Origin: Chaenocephalus aceratus
Lineage: Eukaryota; Chordata; Actinopteri; Perciformes; Channichthyidae
DNA length: 64,000 nucleotides
NCBI GenBank assembly: GCA_023974075.1
Contig: CM043788.1
Span: 27,005,980 to 27,069,979, forward strand
Direction of reading: 5' to 3'
A program made the position numbers and the translations under genes. Positions 21,385 through 31,630 of the stretch are shown here, one piece after another (the first letter of the stretch is position 1; every line of letters begins with the position of its first letter). The notes under the pieces are model-generated. The model was not told the DNA's origin. It searched no databases and saw nothing but the letters and a program-made list of their open reading frames with translations.

Positions 21385-22016
21385 GTCAGCGGACTGGTAG
21401 CGACCATAGACTGTATATAGGTAGCGACACGAACAGTTAGCCCCGCTGTCATCCGGTTCGACCTGACTGTGACTGTGACTGACCCAAGCCTCGTTGTTCT
21501 GATAGCTCCGCCCCTTCACTCCAACCCCCCTCCCTCCCCCCACATCTACAGGTGAAAATTACTTTTGCGACACATTTATCGCAAGAAGTGTAGCAAAAGT
21601 CAAGACCGCAGATTCGTCGATTTATACTGCCACAGAGCAGATTCGTCAAGTTGTAATGACTGATTTGAGAGGTTGTAATAAATAAAGTTGCAGTTGTAAT
21701 GGAAAATATATTTAAAAAATATGTATTTTTCTGCAAGTGAACATTTCATCTCTAAGTTCATTTTTTTCTACAAGCTACAACACTTTTTTTTTTCTTCTGT
21801 GACTTCAAATTTGGTTCAGTTACGTGGATATTTTTTACAAGTGTAAATTTGATTCACAGTTACGTGGATATTTTATACAAGTGTACATTTGGTTCACAGT
21901 TACGTGGATATTTTATACAAGTGTAAATGTAAACACACAAGCTCAGATTTTTTTTATGCAAGTGCTCACATCAGGTTTTACACGCTCTCGCATTTTGCAC
22001 CATATCTACCTTCATA

Positions 22017-22070
22017 GTTTTAGGCTTCCCCCCCCATGGTGGGACCAGGGAAGCTAAACTGCACCTCTAC
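22017..22070 (+). pseudogene. DIRS tyrosine recombinase fragment, left of the 13.2-kb insertion
   Basis: The frame reads FPPHGGTREAKLHLY and stops at the insertion. This is the segment that precedes the LCPVRAL block in fish DIRS recombinases; that block begins at 35229 on the other side of the insertion. The upstream part of the DIRS element was not found left of 22017. Confidence 0.6.
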
Positions 22071-22084
22071 TATGGAACGCCCTT

Positions 22085-22205
22085 TGCGTCACAATTCGTC
22101 GCGTAGTTTCGCGCGGATTAACGGGGAGGTCCGTTTATTCGCGCGAAACTACGCGCGAATAAACGGGGAGGTCCGTTTTATAAACGGGGAGGTCCGTTTA
22201 AGTTC
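22085..22205. repeat. Subterminal palindromes with cgcgaaactacgcgcg core
   Basis: Repeats of acggggaggtccgttt alternate with inverted tcgcgcgaaactacgcgcga-type blocks. The right-arm copy (35090-35205) carries about 13 extra bases. Likely transposase-binding or cruciform-forming region; the role is inferred. Confidence 0.7.
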
Positions 22206-22933
22206 AAAGTCTCAGTAACCAATCAGTGAAGAGCAAAACCAGACCAAAGCAATCTGTAGATGAAAAGTTCCTGACATTGTGAGGCTGGAAATTGTACGTT
22301 ATTCCAGCTTCAGGGGACTATGTATTAATTTGGCTTTCAATATAATAAATATATCAATCAATCTATAACCTGCCTTCATTGTCTTTTAAAATAAAATCGC
22401 CTTACCTTATTTTACTGAAGTGAAGGGTATTTGTCTCCTTAAATCACCTTTTAAATGTACTTCTTATAACATGGCATGGTGTAACATATCAAAATGTTCA
22501 GTCTCTGGTCTTGCTAGAAATGCAATGTCACTCACCTTTGAGCACTGTCTTATGAGATACTTAGCTTAGAAATCAGATTTTTGGAAAACTTAAAAACTTG
22601 TGAAAACACAGATGTACTCATGTCATCCATTTTATTTTGGTGTTTCAGTTTTGGTTTACCAACGTTTTTGGTTCACAAAAGTAGTGAAATATATTACACT
22701 ATAGGCCTATATAAATGTGTTGTTCATGTCTAAAATGAAAATGTGTAAATTAGAATTTGGAGTAAAATAGTTCCATCACTCTACTTTCACCACAGAAAAG
22801 TTACATCATGACTTCATATTCCATACTGAGGTTCATGTGATGTGTACAAATACAAATTGAGCATTACAACTTTTTTTTTTAACCAACTATTTATGTTAAC
22901 ATAAGAAACAGTAACATCTCAATATTTACAATA

Positions 22934-23419
22934 CAGGGTTCATACACTTTTTCACCAATGATTTTAAATGACTTTTCCACGACCAAAAAAATTACTCATT
23001 CATGTGGCTAGCATGCGCTGCCTCGCCCATATTCTAAATATTGATACAACACAGTTTGCATTTAGCACGTCTTGGGTCAATGTCTTTTGATAACCACAAT
23101 TGGTACTTATTCTTTAGAAGCCATACATTGTTGAAACTGCACTTCCCTGGCATCTTTATATCAAATAGTAGCTCCTATAGACTAGAGGGCGTGATTGTAA
23201 ACACCTCTCACCAGCGAAATACTGCCACAGTTGCCATTTTACATTTCATTATACGATACAGTATTTATTATCATTATAGTATTACTATTTCGGCGATTAG
23301 ATAACATATCAATTATATTTGATGCAACTTTAGTTATATTTCCATGACTTTTCCAAAACATTGGGAAAAATATTACATTCCATGACTTTTCCAGGTTTTT
23401 AATGACTGTACGAACCCTG
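22934..23419. mobile_element. hAT element C (~486 bp), non-autonomous
   Basis: Ends cagggttcatacac and gtacgaaccctg form the terminal inverted repeat of a common fish hAT family. Flanks share acaata but no exact 8-bp duplication. A remnant of its right end recurs at about 24055-24093, next to exon A. Mirror copy at 33877-34351. Confidence 0.75.
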
Positions 23420-23448
23420 ACAATATCGGAACTTTCTCAACCAACTAT

Positions 23449-23803
23449 TCATTCTAAATGTAAAAACAGGGGGAGCAGTGCCATGGTCTTTGTCTGTCTT
23501 CCAAGACAGTGGGTCTGGCTGCTGTGATGGTGCATGGGCTGCTGGTGGCTGTGTCGGAGGGAGGGAAGTGTGCTAGGCGAGACTTCTTTGCTGGCTGGGT
23601 TGATCGTGATGGCTGTGGTGGAGGCCTTTGTACCGAGGTGTATCTTAATCTTGTGGCAGGCACAGATGGAGGTGGAGGCTGCTGTAGTGATGCTGGTCCT
23701 CTGGTCCTTGGTTGTGATGGCGCTAGTGAAGGCCCTTGAGCCACGGTAGATCTTGACCTGGGTGCAGGCACAGATGGAGGTTCTTGCTGCTAGGCCCAGG
23801 CAG
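23449..23803 (-). pseudogene. Exon B, Pro/Ser/Arg-rich, copy 1 (left arm)
   Basis: On the minus strand an acceptor (ctttcccatttcacag) opens an exon whose splice-consistent frame reads CLGLAARTSICACTQVKIYR and stays open for about 118 codons. A second frame reads as Pro/Ser/Arg-rich (PPPPSVPATRLRYTSVQRPP, later PAKKSRLAHFPPSDTA), more like a disordered, basic N-terminal part of a transposase. Which frame is real is unclear. The preceding exon A lies 145 bp away. No conserved domain. Probably a transposon gene fragment. Confidence 0.4.
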
Positions 23804-23948
23804 CTGTGAAATGGGAAAGAAATATAGGACAATAATTACTACTAAGTTCATTAAAATATAAAGTTCAAGTGGAATGTTTCTCCCCTCTCTCTCTATTTAA
23901 CTATGTTACACCCACACAATGAAAGTACACTATTACTGTAATATTTAC

Positions 23949-24044
23949 CTATCATCAAATGGATCCTTGTTGTTGTTGCTGTATTCTCCAGGTTCTGATG
24001 CTCCATCTCCACTGCTGCTAGTGCTACAAGTCCGCTGTGCAGAG
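23949..24044 (-). pseudogene. Exon A, Ser-rich acidic, copy in left arm
   Basis: A 96-nt block reading SAQRTCSTSSSGDGASEP then EYSNNNKDPFDD, ending at a donor gtaaat. Ser-rich acidic N-terminal segments of this kind occur in piggyBac-like and other transposases; no identity claimed. Its original acceptor is replaced by a hAT C remnant. Confidence 0.4.
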
Positions 24045-24123
24045 CTGCATATTGCATTCCATGACTTTTCCAGGTTTTTAATGACTGTACGAACCCTGAC
24101 AATATCAGAACTTTCTCAACCAA

Positions 24124-25659
24124 CTATTCATTATAAATGTAAAGACAGGGGGAGCAGTGCCATGGTCTTTGTCTGTCTTCCAAGACAGTGGGTCTGGCTG
24201 CTGTGTAGGTGGGGGTGATGGTGCATGGCAGGGCTCGAGCATAAGGACGTCCCGTCGTAGAAAAATAGTGTCGGGGAGGATAAAAAATAATTTTGGGACG
24301 AGTTACCCTGCTAACTCTACTACAAACGGCGATGAAAATGAAACCGACTGCACGTTTTGTGTAGCACACAGTTATTAAACCTCCTTGTCAACATAAACAC
24401 CATGATAAACACACACGCACAAAACATTCAGAAACCCTCGAAATACACACACATGTAGCTACAGCTGGCTGTGCCCGCAAATTTGCAGGTCTAGCTATGT
24501 TCTGTTCGCGGGTTGAGTGATGTACAATGACAATGGCATACCGTGGAGGAATTCTGAAATGTTTTACCGTTACATCACAAAAACGCACAGCAGAACCAGA
24601 CCCTGGAGCGCCGGCCTCTTTATTTACTTACTCCTCTTCATCCCCTATGGGTAATAAGGCTGAGAAGAGAACTCTCCATCGTATTTAGTCCTTAGCAATA
24701 TGCTGCCTCTCCCCATGTAGGGATGGGCACCGAGCCCCGGTGTTAAACGGGCCCCGGGCCGGAATTATTAAAGACAGTGGTAACGTTAAGCTCCGACGTT
24801 ATCTGACTTTTTATCGGTACTGGAGACATTAAAAAAAAATATGTCATATGTATTATTGCTACATACACATTATATCGCAGTTTTAGTTTCACCAACTCCG
24901 TTTCTAATATGCAATAAGACTACAACATGCGTCTGTGATGTATTTTCGAGCTTTCCAATCCAGACGAGATCTCTCTGTCCCGTCTGTGTGCGAGGGGGCG
25001 GGGCCGTTTGTAAAGGTCTCCTGACTGTGTTACAGACTGTCATCCTGGTTAGTGGTTACTCTGGGTTCTGTCTTCAGGACAGTGTTGAATTTTTTTGTTA
25101 ATTGGGTGAGTAATTTTCTCATTTGTTTGTTTAAATATATTTGGCCTTTGTTTATGTGATTGAATGATTTACTCAAATAAAAAGGTTGATGAATTATCAT
25201 CTAATGATTTGTATGATGTTTTATTCATATTAAAGGTCACTTTGATGATTTTAACTCATGATAATGTAGAAAAACTAACATTTTAAATTCGGGACGGTCC
25301 ACATTAATTTCGGGGCGGCTTATATTGTATTTCGGGACTGTTCGGGGAGGATGGGGAAAAAAGTTAGTCGAGAGCCCTGGTGCATGGGCTGCTGGTGGCT
25401 GTGTCGGTGGGAGGGAGGTGTGCTAGGCGAGACTTCTTTGCTGGCTGGATTGATCGTGATGGCTGTGGTGGAGGCCTTTGTACCGAGGTGTATCTTAATC
25501 TTGTGGCAGGCACAGATGGAGGTGGAGGTGGCAGGCACAGATGGAGGTGGAGGCTGCTGGTCCTTGGTGGTGGTGGCTCTGGTGAAGGCCGTTGAGCCAC
25601 GGTAGATCTTGACCTGGGTGCAGGCACAGGTGGAGGTTCTTGCTGCTAGGCCCAGGCAG
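24124..25659 (-). pseudogene. Exon B, copy 2, split by hAT D
   Basis: Coding-like blocks 25380-25659 and 24124-24228 read as one exon B when hAT D and one copy of its target duplication are set aside. It is very similar to copy 1 but has a short internal duplication of the cacagatggaggtggagg type. The acceptor (atttcacag) is kept. Its partner exon A is the copy at 27093-27188, separated by hAT E. Confidence 0.45.
24229..25379. mobile_element. hAT element D (1151 bp)
   Basis: Ends cagggctcgagc and gtcgagagccctg; exact 8-bp target duplication GTGCATGG (24221-24228, 25380-25387). No transposase frame. Mirror copy in the right arm at 31911-33061 with its own duplication, showing it was present before the arms were duplicated. 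Confidence 0.92.
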
Positions 25660-25779
25660 CTGTGAAATCGGAAAGAAATATAGGACAATATTTACTACTA
25701 AGTTCATTAAAATATAAAGTTCAAGTGGAATGTTTCTCAAGCACAAATAACAATGCACAACTCAAAATAAAATGGGGAG

Positions 25780-26996
25780 CAGGGCTCGCAATTAACGATG
25801 TCCCGATGCCCATACAAATTCCTACTGGGACACAAATCTATTTTGTCTGGGACTATTTCGGGACAGTGAATTTTTTTTTTTAAAGTAAACTTCAAAATGG
25901 GTGTTATTTGCAAAGTCATTGGGCTGTCAAATCATAGAATGCATTCTACGTCATCCACTCTGCTGCTGACTGCTAGACCTATGCACGCTCACGACAGTTA
26001 TAAACAGAAGAAAGAAATGCTGAGGTGGTTGAATAAACAGCCCCCTGTTGCAAGCCCCAATTCTGCCGACTCCCGAAACGAAAACATCCCAAGTCCTGGT
26101 CATGATGCACCGTCTTCCATTGTGGTAAATTAGTTGTCTTAAGTGCCAATGTTAGTGCTAACTAATGCTAGCAACTGAAGTGTGCCTTACAATGCATACA
26201 AACGTCCTAAAACGCGGTGTCATGTTCTTTTGAAGTTTGTGAAAATGATGTGAAATACAGTTGATCAGAATAATAATAATAATCATTTTTGTATTTTCTT
26301 TGTCAGCCAGTCAGTGACCAGGCTAGAATCTTTAGCTGCAAAAACGTAAGGCATTTAGCTAATCATTTAGCGTTTTACTTTTTTTTGGTCAAGAACGTCA
26401 GTCAGATTGGGTGACGATTAGAAAGTAGGTCGCAAGGTAATTTTAGTAGAAGATCAATTTATATTCCTATAGTACTACTGACGACTTGTGAGGATAACTT
26501 GTAATTAGAACTGAAAACAGATACATTTATTAAACTGTATTATGGAACTTCTGGTTTTTTATTATCATTCATACCACTTTTATTGCCAGATAGAGGGTTC
26601 CGATCATAAAACACAGACCATACAGCCATACCATATTGAATTGAAAAATACAAATCAGAATTCTTCAATGTTGACATGACAATGATAAATTAGTCTGGAT
26701 ATTGAGAAACAATAGAAAAACATGTCTTAAAACAACTCTCTTCCCTTCTACTCTAGGAGAGGCAACAGATCAGACTAATATTCATATGTTTAAAAGAATA
26801 AGTATTTTAAACTTACATGGTGGACCAGAGTCTATGGTGTGATGATTAAGTGACAAATTATATGTATTCTGCATAATTGGGGGGGGCGACGATACAAATT
26901 TAAATTTGGGACACTGCTGGTTATATCCGTGACAATACAAAGTAGAATTCGGGACAGTTGTGGGACACTGAGGAAAAAAGTTAATTTTGAGCCCTG
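25780..26996. mobile_element. hAT element E (1217 bp), spans the arm boundary
   Basis: Ends cagggctcgcaattaac and gttaattttgagccctg; flanking octamers ATGGGGAG and GTGGGGAG (7 of 8). Inverted-arm similarity stops at 26565 inside it; the right arm carries only the first 796 bp (30715-31510). Confidence 0.9.
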
Positions 26997-27092
26997 GTGG
27001 GGAGGTGGGACAGGAGTCTCTCTCTCTCTTACAACCTATTTAACTAAACCCACACAATGAAAGTACACTATTACTGTAATATTTACATTTAC

Positions 27093-27188
27093 CTATCTTC
27101 AAATGGATCCTTGTTGTTGTTGCTGTATTCTCCAGGTTCTGATGCTCCATCTCCACTGCTGCTAGTGCTACAAGTCTGCTGTGCAGAG
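27093..27188 (-). pseudogene. Exon A, copy in spacer with intact splice sites
   Basis: Exactly 96 nt between acceptor (ctgattaccag) and donor (gtaaatgt). Reads SAQQTCSTSSSGDGASEP then EYSNNNKDPFED. Phase 2 at both borders fits the exon at 27992-28038 upstream and exon B downstream. A degenerate copy of the first exon lies just before it (27208-27260), with ATG changed to ACG. Confidence 0.45.
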
Positions 27189-27260
27189 CTGGTAATCAGA
27201 TAATAAGCCTGTTGAACAGGAGAAAAGAATGAAGCAGAGGGAAAGTTGCTGCCGTTTGTG

Positions 27261-27991
27261 TGGTTGTCCTAGCCAGAATTTATTAAACACATTAATAAAT
27301 ACACTTACAAATTATATCCGTTTTCTCTATTTATGTATCTCTGCGTTGTGTTGTATGGTCGAATGAATATGACTTCCTTCTTGCCAACCAGCTTTATTAT
27401 CTGTGCAAACAGAATATAAGGAAATGGCTTCACCAGCGTTCTACCTCATAATACTTCTCCTCAGTGAGGCCTGAAGCTAACTGAGAATGTAAAATACATT
27501 TAGCCAATCAAAATAACTATGTCTGACATATTTCGTTTTCTATTAAAAAATAGACATAAATCCAAATGCCATATTATGACTTTCATGAGGGATTAAAGCC
27601 TTTTTCATTTACAGTGATAACAGATAACACACACAACCCGACTGTACTCACTTTAACATGGCTGTTGTACAGGCACAATATTAGCATAGCATTAGCGCTT
27701 TAGCTTTTAAATAATATGAACAATTATTACCTCAGACCAGCATTTCACATATTTATACAAACAGAATAAACTTGAAATGTAAGCCAGACTAGTGCACGGG
27801 ACTCATACACATAGTAGAGCTACATTATCCAGCAACAGTCTGTGTTAAAGAAGCTAGCGGACGCCATTATCCATTAGCCACACGCTAGTGGCGTAGCTCA
27901 CAGAATGACATTAAAGTTCACTACAGATAAAACAGTTTCAAAGACACTTCTTAGATCTAAATATGACATAATCTGTGTACACACTACTAAC
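27261..27991. other. No feature recognised in spacer
   Basis: AT-rich intron-like DNA between the two copies of the first exon; no ORF or repeat border seen. Confidence 0.4.
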
Positions 27992-28038
27992 CTGTTGAAC
28001 AGGAGAAATGAATGAAGCAGAGGGAAAGTTGCTGCCAT
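27992..28038 (-). CDS. Putative first exon of the minus-strand spacer gene
   Basis: ATG at 28038 opens MAATFPLLHSFLLFN and ends with AG before a donor gttagt. The split codon AG+C (Ser) leads straight into exon A at 27188. Upstream DNA is purine-rich on the opposite strand with gcgttagagaaacgg-type sequence, a possible promoter. A three-exon reading (first exon, A, B) is open throughout in this phase. Expression is not shown, and a transposon origin is likely. Confidence 0.35.
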
Positions 28039-28274
28039 GTGTCTGTCGTCTGTGGTCTTCTTCTTCTTCTCTCAGACCATTCCGTTTCTCTAACGCTAAA
28101 CCGGAAGTGAGGCTAAGAACGGCGAACTTAAAGATAACAATACCATTAGCACTCCTAGTGGTGACTTTATGAACTGCAAACAAATTATAACATTATAAAA
28201 TGCCTTTAAGGCAGCACACTGTTTGAAGCGCTGCACATTATATAAACTAAATTGTAAGTGGCTACTGCCTGAGA

Positions 28275-28617
28275 TCGAATGCTGTGGTTTTATTAAATGT
28301 CCCAACTGCTAGGACTGTCTCAGGGAAGCAGCTTCTAGATGCAGCTCCTCTGTCTTGGAACAGTCTGCACATTAAATGGAAACTGAACAATCTGGTGCCA
28401 CTAAATGTTTTTAAAGCTCGGTTGGATGCTAGTCAATCAGAAGCTATTGGTACCTGTTTATGTGGATAATTATGTAAATGATGCTGTATGATGTCCTTTT
28501 GTTGTTCTGTTTATGCTTTTATGTTTCATGTGGAACTGCTTGAACAGGTCTCCCTTGGAAAGAGATCAATGATCTCAATGGGATTTTATCTGTATAAATA
28601 AAGGTTTGAAATTAAAT
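28275..28617 (+). mobile_element. LINE 3' end
   Basis: Encodes the RT C-terminal pattern LLDAAPLSWNSLHIKWKL then FKARLDASQSEAIG, followed by aggtctcccttggaaagag and a tail with aataaaggtttgaaa. This 3' tail is common in fish LINEs. Strongly 5'-truncated. Confidence 0.7.
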
Positions 28618-29389
28618 GAAACTAACGTTACACACGGCAACGACATTAACTGCAAACAGTCGTGACTTGTGTGAAGTGTAACATTAAACAATATATTAAC
28701 ATATTAAATACAACATTTATGACACCACTTGTTCCACTCAGTAACCCTCTTTGTTCTAAGACATGTGTGATGTTACTGGGTGATGATCACTTCCTATGGT
28801 ACAGTCACTTTTTACATACCATTCACACGATTTAACTAAACTATCCGTCACAAGTATGAGGTCCAAACATGATTGTGTCCCCCTATTCAGGTCTATTCTT
28901 GTTTTTTGTCCATCATTAAGGCAAAAACAATGCCCTGTGAAAAAGTATCTCTTTAGCCCTTTCCAAAGTCCTTTAAAAACTCATGCAGCAGTTGCATCTC
29001 AAAAGGCCTTAAGGGAAGGTTTTGTTACATTTTAAGGCGTAACCTTTGACATTTAGTTGGACCAGAGGCATCAATCTGCATGTACTTTCCGAGCCGGATC
29101 CAACAAGACCAAGCTCAAAGCCGTTGGACATTCCTTTGCACCGTTGAGGGTACTGTCGACATGCAAATTTGACCTCTGACCTCGATTTTGACCTTGTCGA
29201 AGGTCGCAGGGTCCCCAAATTTTGCACGCGGGTTCCACACAAGTTAAGCAACACACTCTCAAAGTCTCGGAGCGCCACACACCTTTTTTCAATTTTGTTC
29301 ATGTTCTACCCCTCCCCCACCACAAGCCTGTCAGACCCTTAACTTATGAGAGGATTTTGTGATACAGTTTGACATTTAATTGAATAAAC
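28618..29389. other. No gene recognised in spacer
   Basis: Includes a tract around 29090-29290 with cgaccttc/gaaggtcg-type symmetry and frames on the minus strand, but no domain. The first half of the integrase fold expected here was searched for by eye and not found. Confidence 0.4.
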
Positions 29390-30714
29390 ATGCCCTCGAG
29401 GGTCAGAACCGACCATGGGGATGAAAACAACTCTGTCTGCCTATTGATGAGCATCTTCAGATGCTCTCACAGAGGCAGTGCTCTCCGTGGAAGAAGCACC
29501 CACAACCAGAGAATAGAACGGCTCTGGGGTGACCTGTGGCGAGGTGTGATCAATGTCTATTACGACCTCTTCAACTTCCTGGAGAGTGAAGGCATAATAG
29601 ACATAGACAATGAAATGCACATGTGGGCCCTGCATTATGTCTATCTCCCGCGCATAAACCATTACCTACGGGGTTCTTGGAGCAGTGGAACAATCATGGG
29701 TTGAGGACCGAAAGACACCAGAGTCCCATACAACTTTTTGTCCAAGGTTGCCTGGAACGGCAGGGCCAGACCACTTCTGCCATGCAGAGCCTCTTTGGTG
29801 GAGAACAAGGAGATGCTCAGGAGGAGCCAGACAGAGAGGGTAGAGCTGATGCAGGAGAGGATGCTCAGGAGGAGCCAGAGCGAGAGAGAGAGTAGAGCTG
29901 ATGCAGGAGAGGATGCTCAGGAGGAGCCAGACAGAGAGGGTAGAGCTGATGCAGGAGAGGATGCTCAGGAGGAGTCAGAGAGAGAGAGTAGAGCTGATGC
30001 AGAGTAGAGGATGCTCAGGAGGAGCCAGACAGAGAAGGTATAGCTGATGCAGGAGATGTTGCTCAGGAGGAGCCAGAGAGAGAGGGTAGAGCTGATGCAG
30101 GAGAGGATGCCCAGGAGGAGCCAGAGAGAGAGAGTAGAGCTGATGCAGAGTAGAGGATGCTCAGGAGGAGCCAGAGACAGAGAGGGTAGAGCTGATGCAG
30201 GAGAGGATGCTCAGGAGGAGCCAGAGAGAGAGGGTAGAGCTGATGCAGGAGAGGATGCTCAGGAGGAGCCAGAGAGAGAGGGTAGAGCTGATGCAGGAGA
30301 GGATGCTCAGGAGGAGCCAGAGAGAGAGGGTAAAGCTGATGCAGGAGAGGATGCTCAGGAGGAGCCAGAGAGAGAGGGTAGAGCTGATGCAGGAGAGGAT
30401 GCTCAGGAGGAGCCAGAGAGAGAGGAGCTGATGCAGGAGAGGATGCTCAGGAGGAGCCAGAGAGAGAGGGTAAAGCTGATGCAGGAGAGGATGCTCAGGA
30501 GGAGCCAGAGAGAGAGGGTAGAGCTGATGCAGGAGAGGATGGTCAGGAGGAGCCAGAGAGGGTCACCGTACCTTGAAACCAGCACCTGCTCAGCGATGAG
30601 GACATGGAGCAACTCACCGCAGGCTGATCCTCTTGTTGGTCGTAGAGGAGATCTTGGACGTCATCCAAAATATACTGTCATTCATGGCAACATTGAATGT
30701 TGTCTGATGTTGTA
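29390..30714 (+). pseudogene. Integrase-type (rve/DDE) gene, C-terminal part, frameshifted
   Basis: From ATG 29390 the frame reads PSRVRTDHGDEN, which carries the second catalytic Asp, then STHNQRIERLWGDLW with the catalytic Glu 35 residues later (D-x34-E). IDNEMHMWALHYVYLPRINH follows, then a one-base frameshift near 29670. The shifted frame continues WNNHGLRTERHQSPIQLF, an acidic 16-residue repeat domain, and a degenerate tail resembling LSDEDMEQLT. The pattern matches transposon-encoded integrases dispersed in fish and cnidarian genomes. The N-terminal half with the first catalytic Asp is missing, so it cannot be active. The 3' end abuts the right arm at 30715. Confidence 0.7.
29811..30560 (+). 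repeat. 48-bp coding minisatellite, about 15 copies
   Basis: Each unit of 48 bp encodes the 16-residue acidic repeat EDAQEEPEREGRADAG in the frame following the integrase core. Early and late units are variant: a few carry indels (around 29880-30010 and 30130-30170), which shift frame; units from about 30195 to 30420 are almost identical. Confidence 0.85.
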
Positions 30715-31510
30715 ATAATAAAAAACCAGAAGTTCCATAATACAGTTTAATAAATGTATCTGTTTTCAGTTCTAATTACAAGTTATCCTCACAAGTCGTC
30801 AGTAGTACTATAGGAATATAAATTGATCTTCTACTAAAATTACCTTGCGACCCCCTTTCTAATCGTCACCCAATCTGACTGACGTTCTTGACCAAAAAAA
30901 AGTAAAACGCTAAATGATTAGCTAAATGCCTTACGTTTTTGCAGCTAAAGATTCTAGCCTGGTCACTGACTGGCTGACAAAGAAAATACAAAAATGATTA
31001 TTATTATTATTCTGATCAACTGTATTTCACATCATTTTCACAAACTTCAAAAGAACATGACACCGCGTTTTAGGACGTTTGTATGCATTGTAAGGCACAC
31101 TTCAGTTGCTAGCATTAGTTAGCACTAACATTGGCACTTAAGACAACTAATTTACCACAATGGAAGACGGTGCATCATGACCAGGACTTGGGATGTTTTC
31201 GTTTCGGGAGTCGGCAGAATTGGGGCTTGCAACAGGGGGCTGTTTATTCAACCACCTCAGCATTTCTTTCTTCTGTTTATAACTGTCGTGAGCGTTGCAT
31301 TAGCGTGAGTCTAGCAGCAGTCAGCAGCAGAGTGGATGACGTAGAATGCATTCTATGATTTGACAGCCCAATGACTTTGCAAATAACACCCATTTTGAAG
31401 TTTACTTTAAAAAAAAAAATTCACTGTCCCGAAATAGTCCCAGACAAAATAGATTTGTGTCCCAGTAGGAATTTGTATGGGCATCGGGACATCGTTAGTT
31501 GCGAGCCCTG
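30715..31510 (-). mobile_element. Truncated hAT E copy in the right arm
   Basis: Carries the cagggctcgcaactaac end at 31510 but lacks the last ~420 bp of the element. The break coincides exactly with the arm boundary. Confidence 0.85.
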
Positions 31511-31630
31511 CTCCCCATTTTATTTTGAGTTGTGCATTGTTATTTGTGCTTGAGAAACATTCCACTTGAACTTTATATTTTAATGAACTTAGTAGTAAAT
31601 ATTGTCCTATATTTCTTTCCGATTTCACAG

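Larger units (their letters stand above)
15424..22016. mobile_element. 6.6-kb element with ~1-kb inverted arms
   Basis: The left end, from tatgaaggtagatatggtgc, is the reverse complement of the right end. Inverted similarity covers 15424-16386 and 20840-22016, differing mainly by a 188-bp insertion in the right arm. The interior (16387-20839) holds two hAT insertions, a Cys-rich exon and a poly(A) signal. No transposase was found. Flanks do not give a clear target duplication (left ggtttg, right gtttta). It behaves like a large non-autonomous, possibly gene-carrying, DNA transposon. Confidence 0.7.
20840..22016 (-). repeat. Right inverted arm of the 6.6-kb element
   Basis: Reverse complement of 15424-16386 apart from scattered substitutions, a short insertion near 21401-21425 and a 188-bp insertion at 20968-21155. 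Confidence 0.8.
22071..26565 (+). repeat. Left 4.5-kb inverted arm
   Basis: Contains, inward: terminal palindromes, hAT C, exons B and A, a second exon B split by hAT D, and the first two thirds of hAT E. The arm boundary falls inside hAT E. Confidence 0.85.

Noticed and set aside
15418..22022. A 6-bp target duplication for the 6.6-kb element
   Set aside because: Flanks ggtttg and gtttta agree at only part of the positions; not claimed.
22926..23427. An 8-bp target duplication for hAT C
   Set aside because: Flanks share acaata but are offset; no exact octamer, so only the termini are used as evidence.
29811..30560. CRISPR-like regular repeats
   Set aside because: 48-bp units are contiguous with no unique spacers; a coding minisatellite in a fish genome.
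30047..30715. 222-codon frame through the minisatellite taken as a separate gene
   Set aside because: It is the repeat and tail of the integrase relic read through frameshifts; not an independent gene.
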